Part shown: piece after piece, positions 1 through 5,470 of the stretch
Position numbering within the stretch: position 1 is the first letter of the stretch
Layout: the number at the start of each line of letters is the position of its first letter
Assembly (NCBI GenBank): GCA_938084195.1
Contig: CALKDJ010000092.1
Span: 1 to 5,935, forward strand
DNA length: 5,935 bases
From: an uncultured Methylophilaceae bacterium
GTDB taxonomy: Bacteria; Pseudomonadota; Gammaproteobacteria; Burkholderiales; Methylophilaceae
Reading direction: 5' to 3'
Notes under the pieces: model-generated
Database searches by the model: none
Told to the model about the DNA's origin: nothing
The model's input: the letters and a program-made list of their open reading frames with translations, nothing else
Position numbers and translations under genes: made by a program

Positions 1-730
1 AATCTTCAACTTTCATTTGCTCTGACTTTGCTGTGGAAGATTGACCATTTTCTTCATCAGATATATATTCTTCGATAGCATAAATCTCCGATATATTCCA
101 AGTATCCCCTCTGTTACTCAATATATCCTCATGCTGGTTCGCGCCAGCAAATGAAGACCGGTGGGATAAGAAAATTTCAGTGGTACCATTCTGAGAACCC
201 AATTCCAATCGAGTCCTAAATTTTCGTTTATCTGCAAAACCGGACATTGAATCAAGCCACTTATCAAGAGCACTACTTGAACTTGTTGATAAATCGGAGG
301 TAGATATCCATTCTGTTTCCAATACCCCTGTCCTCTTGTTGGCTACTTTTACTTTAAAACCCATCTCTTCCTCCCAGAAATCTTGTATATAAGGCCACAA
401 AGTATCTGGGTCTTTATCAACAATCAACCATCTTAAGTTACCTGATTTAATTATTTTCATTCCATCTGGATCTTGGACAACCTTGACTGACTTGTTTGGT
501 TTTGTATTATTTTGTTTATCCTTAAAATTTTTATATGACCTAGCTTCACCAGGAACTTCATAATTGTCTTGAGTTTCGATTTCGCTTAAATCAGGGGGTA
601 TTTCAAGTTTTCTAGCTTTTGAAGAGCTCACGTAATCTGGGGCAGTTATATCATCGATAATATCTATTTCGGACATTGTGCCGCATGCAAATATATGAAA
701 TGCTAAAAAGAAAACAAATAGCCTACGCAT
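1..730 (-). CDS. bamC: Outer membrane assembly lipoprotein BamC (NlpB), 3' end cut by window
   Basis: Accessory lipoprotein of the BAM complex, which inserts beta-barrel proteins into the outer membrane; BamC binds BamD. The frame is open from ATG at 730 to the left edge, giving 243 residues, against about 344 in E. coli. Residues 1-15 form a short lipoprotein signal (MRR then a hydrophobic stretch) with lipobox IFA-C16. Phe at -2 is unusual, and Gly at +2 fits outer-membrane sorting. Residues 17-90 are low-complexity, like the BamD-binding lasso, and contain the family motif KLEIPPDL (41-48). Residues about 93-215 match the first helix-grip domain: NLRWLIV, DFWEEEMGF, TGVLETEW, KFRTRLE and TEIFLSHR. 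A polar linker (223-243) leads to the missing second domain. The start overlaps the dapA stop by 8 bp (ATGCGTAG) and has a strong Shine-Dalgarno, so translational coupling is likely. The family call is firm. Confidence 0.93.
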   Translation of the reverse strand, partial: MRRLFVFFLAFHIFACGTMSEIDIIDDITAPDYVSSSKARKLEIPPDLSEIETQDNYEVPGEARSYKNFKDKQNNTKPNKSVKVVQDPDGMKIIKSGNLRWLIVDKDPDTLWPYIQDFWEEEMGFKVKVANKRTGVLETEWISTSDLSTSSSSALDKWLDSMSGFADKRKFRTRLELGSQNGTTEIFLSHRSSFAGANQHEDILSNRGDTWNISEIYAIEEYISDEENGQSSTAKSEQMKVED

Positions 731-1595
731 TTGCCTCCTCCAATGCCTTTACTAAAAGTTCTTCGTTATTTTTTTCTAACTCAGACATTGGTAATCTCAT
801 AAATGGCTTTATAAGTCCTAAGTGTGAAAGTAACCATTTAACTGGAATAGGGTTTGACTCTATAAACATTGCCCTGTGAAGAGAAGATAATTTGTTATTA
901 ATTTCTTTTGCATTTTCAAAATTTTTATTTCTAACGAGACTGCAAATTTGATGTATCTCTGATGGTTTTATGTTAGCTGTAACTGAAATTACACCGTCAC
1001 CTCCTGCTTCCAAAAATTCCATAAAAGTTAGATCATCTCCACTTATAAAAGATAATTCTGGATTTACTTTATTTTTAAGATATTTTATTCTCGATATATC
1101 ACCTGTAGCATCCTTAATACCTACAATATTGGGTATATTACTTAGCTCAATAACGGTATTATTCTCAATATCCACTCCAGTTCGAGATGGAACATTGTAT
1201 AAAATTTGTGGTATGTCTACGGAATTTGCTAGAGCTTTGTAGTGCTCTACTAAGCCTCTTTGTGTTGGTTTATTGTAATAAGGTGTGACAAGCAAACAGG
1301 CATCGGCACCTGCTTTTTTTGCTGCTTCGGTTAGATAAATCGCTTCTTTTGTTGAGTTCGCTCCTGTTCCAGCTATTAAAGGTATTCTCCCCCGAATAAA
1401 TTTAACTGCCTCTTCAATTAAAAATATGTGTTCATCAAAATCAACTGTTGGAGCCTCACCAGTCGTTCCAACAACAACTATGCCATCTGTATTACTTTGT
1501 ATATGAAGGTCCAATAAATCCTTATAGCTTTTTACGTCTAAAGAGCCGTCAGCATTCATTGGTGTGACAAGCGCAACATTACTTCCGTGAAACAT
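723..1595 (-). CDS. dapA: 4-hydroxy-tetrahydrodipicolinate synthase DapA
   Basis: Cytosolic (beta/alpha)8-barrel aldolase that condenses pyruvate with aspartate semialdehyde, the first committed step to diaminopimelate and lysine. It has 290 residues, normal for the family (292 in E. coli). The catalytic set falls at E. coli numbering without gaps: T44-T45 in GTTGEAP, Y107 in TPYYNKP, Y133 and R138 in ILYNVPSRTG, Schiff-base K161 in VGIKDATGD, and I203 in GVISVTAN. Near the end, ESNPIPVKW is also typical. Of the lysine-inhibition residues of E. coli, H56, N80, E84 and Y106 are kept, but H53 is Phe and S48-A49 is Ala-Pro. The ATG at 1595 is preceded by AGGAAA at good spacing and gives the canonical MFxGS start. 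It is the first gene of a likely dapA-bamC transcript. Confidence 0.97.
   Translation of the reverse strand: MFHGSNVALVTPMNADGSLDVKSYKDLLDLHIQSNTDGIVVVGTTGEAPTVDFDEHIFLIEEAVKFIRGRIPLIAGTGANSTKEAIYLTEAAKKAGADACLLVTPYYNKPTQRGLVEHYKALANSVDIPQILYNVPSRTGVDIENNTVIELSNIPNIVGIKDATGDISRIKYLKNKVNPELSFISGDDLTFMEFLEAGGDGVISVTANIKPSEIHQICSLVRNKNFENAKEINNKLSSLHRAMFIESNPIPVKWLLSHLGLIKPFMRLPMSELEKNNEELLVKALEEANA
734..740 (-). promoter_or_regulatory. Ribosome binding site of bamC inside dapA
   Basis: GAGGAGG on the minus strand, 3 nt before the bamC ATG (6 nt counted from the first GAGG). It is written into the codons for the Glu-Glu-Ala near the dapA C-terminus. It is among the strongest Shine-Dalgarno matches in the window and supports the overlapping start at 730. 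Confidence 0.8.
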
Positions 1596-1646
1596 ATTTT
1601 TCCTAAATCAAATTTATAAAGCTTTCTTATAGAAACTAAAAATTGG

Positions 1647-1674
1647 ATTATGATTTTTTTTATAGCTCTAACAA
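1647..1674 (-). promoter_or_regulatory. Candidate dapA promoter
   Basis: On the minus strand, TTGTTA (1674-1669) is followed after 16 bp by CATAAT (1652-1647). These match the sigma70 boxes at 4 of 6 and 5 of 6 positions. Transcription would start near 1640, leaving a leader of about 45 nt before the dapA ATG. The region is so AT-rich that chance matches are expected, so this is tentative. Confidence 0.35.
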
Positions 1675-1741
1675 ATTTAAAATAATAATTTTTAGATACA
1701 TAAAATCACCAGATATCACTTTAATTATAAACATTTTAATA

Positions 1742-1753
1742 CTGTAATTACAG
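1742..1753. repeat. Perfect 12-bp palindrome, possible operator
   Basis: CTGTAATTACAG is fully self-complementary. It covers the position expected for the -35 box (TGTAAT, 1752-1747) of the minus-strand TATAAT at 1729-1724, with 17-bp spacing. That is a natural place for a dimeric repressor acting on dapA. It is too short for a LexA box (CTG-N10-CAG), and I recognise no regulator for it. Confidence 0.4.
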
Positions 1754-1810
1754 GTAAATTATTTTTATTTATTAAAAATTGTGTGGATTTCAATACGATT
1801 AAAATATGCT

Positions 1811-1842
1811 TCAAAGAAAGATTTAAAAAAATATATCTTTGA
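1811..1842. repeat. AT-rich inverted repeat after fpr
   Basis: TCAAAGA (1811-1817) and TCTTTGA (1836-1842) form 7-bp perfect arms around an 18-bp A/T loop. A nested alternative pairs AAAGAT (1817-1822) with ATCTTT (1835-1840). It could be a weak stem between the fpr and dapA transcripts, but it lacks a GC-rich stem, so terminator function is doubtful. Confidence 0.25.
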
Positions 1843-1909
1843 GATAGATAATGACGGATTTTATTAATTAAAATTTCAGATTAAAGGTCTTAAACTTTTA
1901 TTATTAATA

Positions 1910-2695
1910 TTATTTCTCAACAAAAGCATGTTCAATCACATAGTCACCCGGCTCCCCTATGCGCGGAGAAACCTTAAAATTCATTGAGTCTAATAAATCT
2001 TGAGTATCTTTTAACATTTCGGGGCTGCCACATATCATTGCCCTGTCATCTATTGGATTCATTTTTGATAATCCAATATCATCAAATAACTTACCAGACT
2101 TTACTAAATCGGTTAATCTTCCTTCATTTTTGAATGACTCACGAGTGACCGTTGGGTAATAAATCAATTGATTTCTTATTTCTTCACCAAAAAATTCATT
2201 GTTTGGTAAGTCATTTTCTATAAAGTCTTTATAGGCTAAGTCATTTATTTTTCTTACGCCATGGACCAAAATTACTTTTTCAAACCTATCGTAAACCTCA
2301 ATGTCTTGAATAAGACTCATATATGGAGCAAGGCCTGTACCTGTTGAAAATAAATATAAGTTTTTTGCTGGCTTAAGATCATGAATTACTAGAGTCCCAG
2401 TTGGCTTCCTGCTGACAAGTAGCTCATCACCCACCTTAATATGTTGTAGTCTAGAGGTTAGCGGGCCGTTTTGCACCTTTATGCTCAGAAATTCAAGGTG
2501 CTCGTCATAATTAGGGCTAGCCACACTGTAAGCTCTTGCAAGAGGTCTCCCATCAACTTCTAGCCCAATCATTACAAATTGTCCATTCTCAAATCGTAAA
2601 CCATCTTGACGAGTTGTTTTAAAGCTAAATAAAGTGTCATTCCAATGATGAACACTCAGTATTTTTTCTGTTGAATATTTACTATTATTACTCAT
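1910..2695 (-). CDS. fpr: Ferredoxin/flavodoxin-NADP+ reductase, bacterial Fpr type
   Basis: Cytosolic FAD enzyme that exchanges electrons between NADPH and ferredoxin or flavodoxin. It supplies Fe-S assembly and oxidative-stress repair and helps balance the NADPH pool. It has 261 residues, close to the roughly 258 of the Pseudomonas/Azotobacter enzymes. The FAD-binding beta-barrel spans about residues 8-100, with RAYS at 54-57 binding flavin and the GPLTSRLQ segment at 77-84. The NADP domain follows, with STGTGLAP (117-124), VHGVR (144-148), YYPTVTRE (179-186) and CGSPEML (222-228). The C-terminus is GEPGDYVIEHAFVEK; ending in VEK is a trait of the short bacterial subclass. The start MSNNSKYSTEKILSVHHWND matches the family N-terminus; its Shine-Dalgarno is weak. 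It lies 22 bp after etfA and is probably in the same transcript. In Pseudomonas, fpr is next to and controlled by FinR; here etfBA lies between the two genes. Confidence 0.95.
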   Translation of the reverse strand: MSNNSKYSTEKILSVHHWNDTLFSFKTTRQDGLRFENGQFVMIGLEVDGRPLARAYSVASPNYDEHLEFLSIKVQNGPLTSRLQHIKVGDELLVSRKPTGTLVIHDLKPAKNLYLFSTGTGLAPYMSLIQDIEVYDRFEKVILVHGVRKINDLAYKDFIENDLPNNEFFGEEIRNQLIYYPTVTRESFKNEGRLTDLVKSGKLFDDIGLSKMNPIDDRAMICGSPEMLKDTQDLLDSMNFKVSPRIGEPGDYVIEHAFVEK

Positions 2696-2717
2696 TAAAT
2701 TATTGCTTTCATTAAAT

Positions 2718-3671
2718 TTATTCTTTGATTAAATTTCGCATTTCAGGGACTACTTCGAATAAGTCTGCAACCAAACCATAGTCCGCAAATTGGAAAATTG
2801 TTGCATCAGGGTCGTTATTGATTGCAACTACAACCCTGCTGTCTTTCATACCATAAACATGTTGATTTGCTCCAGAGACACCCACGGCGATGTATAAATC
2901 AGGAGCTACAACAACTCCAGTTTGACCAACCTGAATCTCATTCGGGGCATATCCTGCGTCAACTGCCGCTCTTGTTGCACCAAGGGCGGCTCCAACTTCA
3001 TCAACTAGTGGAGATAAAACATTATTAAAATTTTCCTCACTTCCAAGAGATCTCCCTCCCGAAATTACAATTTTAGCATCTGTTAATGCAGGTCTATCAG
3101 ATTTATTTATTTTTTCAGTCTGCCAGCTTGTCAAATTTGACGGTAATGGCGCGTCCTTAATAATTATTTGAGCATTACCGCCCTCGTTAGAGATTGGCTC
3201 AAAAAGACTTGTGTGGATAGTCAGTAACTGGATAGGGTCATCACTTTGGATCCTTGCATGAACATTCCCTGCATAAGTTGCTCTCGTATAAATATTTTTT
3301 TCTTCAATTTTTAACACATCAGAGATTAATGCAATATCTAATCGTGCCGCAGCTCTGGGTAAAAAATTTCTACTGAACCAAGAGTGAGCTGCCAATATAA
3401 CCTGATATTCCTTACCTATATTTTCGATAATTTTTGCAGCATCCTCAGCAAGTAAATGTTCTAGATGGTCGGCATCAACTCTGATGATGTTACTTAAGCC
3501 CTTGATTTTTGCAGCCTGATTAGCCACCTTCTCAGAATAATTTCCCATGACTAATAAATCTATAGGTTTATCCCAAAATTTAGCAGCAGTAATTACTTTA
3601 AATACAGAATCTTTAAGCACAGAGCTATCGTGCTCGGCAATTACTAAAACTTTTGATTTATTATCTATAAT
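2718..3671 (-). CDS. etfA: Electron transfer flavoprotein alpha subunit, apparent ATT/ATA start
   Basis: FAD-carrying subunit of ETF, which takes electrons from acyl-CoA and other flavin dehydrogenases and passes them to ETF-QO. Read from ATT at 3671 it has 317 residues, a usual family length. The N-terminal domain opens with KSKVLVIAEHD and includes LPRAAARLDIALISDV. The C-terminal FAD domain has VISGGRSLG (203-211), ATRAAVDAGY (232-241), VGQTG (248-252), the signature LYIAVGVSGANQHVYGM (259-275) and ADYGLVADLFEVVPEM (296-311). The usual Ile of SGAIQH is Asn269 here; the Gln-His is kept. No ATG, GTG or TTG lies between the in-frame stop at 3698-3696 and a GTG at 3620, and starting at that GTG would delete the first beta-strand. 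GAGGG sits 6 nt before the ATT, which overlaps the etfB stop. ATA at 3668 is the alternative. Function is certain; the start is inferred. Confidence 0.92.
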   Translation of the reverse strand: MIDNKSKVLVIAEHDSSVLKDSVFKVITAAKFWDKPIDLLVMGNYSEKVANQAAKIKGLSNIIRVDADHLEHLLAEDAAKIIENIGKEYQVILAAHSWFSRNFLPRAAARLDIALISDVLKIEEKNIYTRATYAGNVHARIQSDDPIQLLTIHTSLFEPISNEGGNAQIIIKDAPLPSNLTSWQTEKINKSDRPALTDAKIVISGGRSLGSEENFNNVLSPLVDEVGAALGATRAAVDAGYAPNEIQVGQTGVVVAPDLYIAVGVSGANQHVYGMKDSRVVVAINNDPDATIFQFADYGLVADLFEVVPEMRNLIKE

Positions 3672-4417
3672 TTTATACCCTCTTTTTCTTGTAATTTAAT
3701 CAGTAACTCTTTTACATTCTCTACTTTAATCCCTGCCTTTCGAGAGGGTGGTACAGAAACATCAAGCAGTTTTATACGTGATGATGTGTTAGTAGCTAAT
3801 TCAGATGCCTTTATTTTTTCAATCGTTTTTTTTCTAGCCATCATTAGGTTAGGGAGCTTTACAAAACGTGGTTCATTTAACCTTAAATCGGCAGTTAATA
3901 CTGCAGGAATATTCATTTTTAGAGTATTAGTGCCACCATCAATCTCTCGAGTAACTAAAATTTTATTATTTTCGATATCAACTTTTGAAGCAAAAGTTCC
4001 TTGAGGATAGTCAAGAAGACCTGCTAACATTTGCCCTGTTTGTCCAGCATCACTATCAAGGGCTAATTTACCGAGCAAAATTAAATCTGGCTTTTCTTTA
4101 ACGACTAAGCCTTTTAAAACTTTTGCCACTCCAAGAGGTTCTAGGGAATCATTAGTTTCAACCAATATTGCCCTATTAGCACCCATCGCTAAGCCATGTC
4201 TTAAAACATCTTGATTTTTTTCATCGCCGATTGAAACAACTGTTATTTCAGATGCTAACTCTTTTTCCTTTAAACGAAGCGCCTCCTCAAGCGCATTTTC
4301 ATCGAAAGGATTAATACCCATTTTAATTCCTTCTATATCAACATCTGAACCATCACTTTTGGGTCGAACTTTGACGTTGTAATCTTGAACTCTTTTGATT
4401 GCAACTAATATTTTCAT
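3665..4417 (-). CDS. etfB: Electron transfer flavoprotein beta subunit
   Basis: Partner of EtfA; it carries structural AMP and the loop that docks onto dehydrogenases. It has 250 residues, close to the usual 249-255. Motifs in order: VAIKRVQDYNVKVR (5-18), INPFDENALEEALRLKE (35-51), RHGLAMGANRAILVET (73-88), the AMP region GKLALDSDAGQTGQM (116-130), the family signature from VTREIDGG (155-162) to PAVLT (171-175), and recognition loop NEPRFVKLPNLMMARKK (181-197). The AMP region departs from the common GKQAIDDD(C/S)NQTGQM: the Asn before QTG is Gly125. The loop has Met where LPNIMKAKKK has its first Lys. These features place it in the respiratory group, and it looks functional. The ATG at 4417 gives the family start MKILVAIKR, though its Shine-Dalgarno is weak. 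It is the first gene of the likely etfB-etfA-fpr operon and divergent from the LysR gene. Confidence 0.95.
   Translation of the reverse strand: MKILVAIKRVQDYNVKVRPKSDGSDVDIEGIKMGINPFDENALEEALRLKEKELASEITVVSIGDEKNQDVLRHGLAMGANRAILVETNDSLEPLGVAKVLKGLVVKEKPDLILLGKLALDSDAGQTGQMLAGLLDYPQGTFASKVDIENNKILVTREIDGGTNTLKMNIPAVLTADLRLNEPRFVKLPNLMMARKKTIEKIKASELATNTSSRIKLLDVSVPPSRKAGIKVENVKELLIKLQEKEGIKL
3678..3682 (-). promoter_or_regulatory. Ribosome binding site that points to the non-canonical etfA start
   Basis: GAGGG on the minus strand, inside the last codons of etfB. It lies 6 nt before ATT 3671-3669 and 9 nt before ATA 3668-3666. No comparable purine-rich site precedes the GTG at 3620, so initiation is better placed here, coupled to the end of etfB translation. 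Confidence 0.55.
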
Positions 4418-4447
4418 TTATTTTTTACTTAAAATCGAAACACGAGA

Positions 4448-4476
4448 ATTATACATCTTGAAATAGTTTTATCCTA
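4448..4476 (-). promoter_or_regulatory. Candidate etfBA-fpr promoter
   Basis: Perfect -10 TATAAT at 4453-4448 on the minus strand. The matching -35 position (4476-4471, TAGGAT) is poor, as is common at promoters that need a LysR activator. Transcription would start near 4441 and give a leader of about 25 nt before etfB. The -35 position falls in the right half of the LysR-type box at 4462-4478. Confidence 0.45.
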
Positions 4477-4478
4477 TT
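4462..4478. promoter_or_regulatory. Candidate LysR-type operator, AATAG-N7-CTATT
   Basis: Perfect 5-bp inverted arms AATAG (4462-4466) and CTATT (4474-4478) contain the T-N11-A arrangement (T4464, A4476) usual for LysR regulators. The centre at 4470 almost coincides with the midpoint of the two divergent -10 boxes. A dimer bound here would touch both -35 regions, which is typical of autorepression combined with control of the divergent operon. The site was found by inspection and no binding is demonstrated. Confidence 0.5.
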
Positions 4479-4493
4479 GATTGTATGTATAAT
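4465..4493 (+). promoter_or_regulatory. Candidate promoter of the finR-like gene and ETF-QO
   Basis: Perfect -10 TATAAT at 4488-4493. The 17-bp-spaced -35 position (4465-4470, AGTTTT) is poor and overlaps the left half of the LysR-type box. Transcription would start near 4500, about 34 nt before the ATG. Its -10 and that of the opposite promoter sit in a 9-bp inverted repeat, ATTATACAT (4448-4456) and ATGTATAAT (4485-4493). Confidence 0.45.
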
Positions 4494-4533
4494 ATATCAG
4501 TAAAATAGATAAGCAATAAACCATTATTAAAAT

Positions 4534-5460
4534 ATGCGATATACATTAAGACAATTAGAAATATTTGTTGCTATAAGCCGATTAGAAAGTGTTTCTAAAG
4601 CAGCAGATCTCTTATGCTTATCACAGTCGGCAACAAGCACCTCACTGGGTGAATTAGAGCGTCAATTTGGTGTCAGATTATTTGATCGTATTGGTAAATC
4701 ATTAAGCATAAATAATGCTGGGAGTAAATTATTACCACAAGCGCTTGAGTTAATTGATAGGGCAAAGGAAATTGAATCAGAACTCGCAGGCTATGCCGTT
4801 TCTGGTGATATGCATATAGGTGCAACTTTAACTATTGGAAACTATCTCACCAATTTATTAGTTGCTAAATTTTTACAAAATTTTCCAGAGAGCCACATAA
4901 AATTGCAAGTTCAAAATACGGAAACCATTATCAAAAAAGTTTTATCTCATGAATTAGACATAGGTATGATTGAGGGGGACTGTGATCACCCTGATTTAAA
5001 AATTCAACCTTGGATAGCGGATGAGCTGGTAATATTTTGCGGACCAAGTCATCCATTAATAAACAAAAAAAATGTTTCATTAGAGGACTTGCTGAAAGAG
5101 TCATGGGTTTTAAGGGAAAAAGGTTCCGGTACGCGTGAAACGTTTGATCGCTTTTTTAAAAATAAACAAAGTAAAATAAATATTAAACTTGAGCTAGAAC
5201 ATACGGAGGCAATAAAGCGTGCAGTTGAATCTAGTGTTGGAATTGGATGTATCTCCAGGCTTGCTTTAAAAGATGAATTAAAAACAGGGAGCCTTATCGC
5301 GCTTGAGGTTAGAAACGTTAAGTTAGATCGTTATTTCAACTTTTTGTGGTCCAAGAATAAATATCAAACCAATGGAGTCCGACAGTTTCTAAAGATGTGT
5401 ACGGATATGACAAAGGGTATCCAAAGAAGTGATCAAATCGATCTTCCTTTAATTGTTTGA
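4534..5460 (+). CDS. finR: LysR-family transcriptional regulator, FinR/YeiE-like
   Basis: DNA-binding regulator of 308 residues, normal for LysR proteins. The winged helix-turn-helix spans about residues 3-62 (LRQLEIFVAI, SKAADLLCLSQSATSTSLGELE, LFDRIGKSLSINNAG), followed by the dimerising linker helix (about 63-88). The effector domain (about 91-290) has IGATLTIGNYL (95-105), HELDIGMIEGDCDHPDL (139-155), REKGSGTRE (194-202) and LEHTEAIKRAVESSVGIGCISRLAL (221-245). From memory these fit the E. coli YeiE and Pseudomonas FinR group better than CysB or OxyR. FinR controls fpr in Pseudomonas in response to superoxide, and here fpr lies in the divergent operon beyond etfBA. The ATG at 4534 gives the conserved MRxTLRQLE start but has no clear Shine-Dalgarno. 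ETF-QO follows by about 10 bp, so regulator and ETF-QO are probably cotranscribed. The family is certain; FinR orthology and the effector are inferred. Confidence 0.93.
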   Translation: MRYTLRQLEIFVAISRLESVSKAADLLCLSQSATSTSLGELERQFGVRLFDRIGKSLSINNAGSKLLPQALELIDRAKEIESELAGYAVSGDMHIGATLTIGNYLTNLLVAKFLQNFPESHIKLQVQNTETIIKKVLSHELDIGMIEGDCDHPDLKIQPWIADELVIFCGPSHPLINKKNVSLEDLLKESWVLREKGSGTRETFDRFFKNKQSKINIKLELEHTEAIKRAVESSVGIGCISRLALKDELKTGSLIALEVRNVKLDRYFNFLWSKNKYQTNGVRQFLKMCTDMTKGIQRSDQIDLPLIV

Positions 5461-5470
5461 GATGGTTATT

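Larger units (their letters stand above)
1596..1909. other. 314-bp AT-rich intergenic region, fpr end to dapA start
   Basis: No convincing gene was found here. It is the longest non-coding stretch in the window and lies downstream of fpr and upstream of dapA, both on the minus strand. It holds the candidate dapA promoter at 1647-1674, a second possible minus-strand -10 box TATAAT at 1729-1724, a perfect palindrome at 1742-1753, and an AT-rich inverted repeat at 1811-1842. No GC-rich stem followed by a T-run was found to end the fpr transcript. No recognisable lysine riboswitch core was seen ahead of dapA. Confidence 0.7.

Noticed and set aside
676..879. 67-codon plus-strand open frame
   Set aside because: It lies antisense to the end of dapA and start of bamC, with no recognisable protein features; both minus-strand genes are certain.
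970..1242. 90-codon plus-strand open frame
   Set aside because: Fully antisense to the catalytic core of dapA and without family resemblance.
1596..1740. Lysine riboswitch ahead of dapA
   Set aside because: The stretch is nearly all A/T and shows none of the conserved purine-rich core or paired helices of the lysine (L box) class.
1811..1842. Rho-independent terminator after fpr
   Set aside because: The arms are short and A/T-rich with a long loop and no following T-run on the proper side, so it is reported only as an inverted repeat.
2822..3028. 68-codon plus-strand open frame, Gln/Leu-rich
   Set aside because: Antisense to the FAD domain of etfA; its composition reflects the complementary codons.
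3618..3620. GTG as the start of etfA, giving 300 residues
   Set aside because: It removes the conserved first beta-strand (KVLVIAEHD), has no ribosome binding site, and leaves a gap after etfB that encodes recognisable EtfA sequence.
3786..4004. 72-codon plus-strand open frame with a hydrophobic start
   Set aside because: Antisense to etfB; the hydrophobicity comes from reading Lys/Asn-rich codons backwards.
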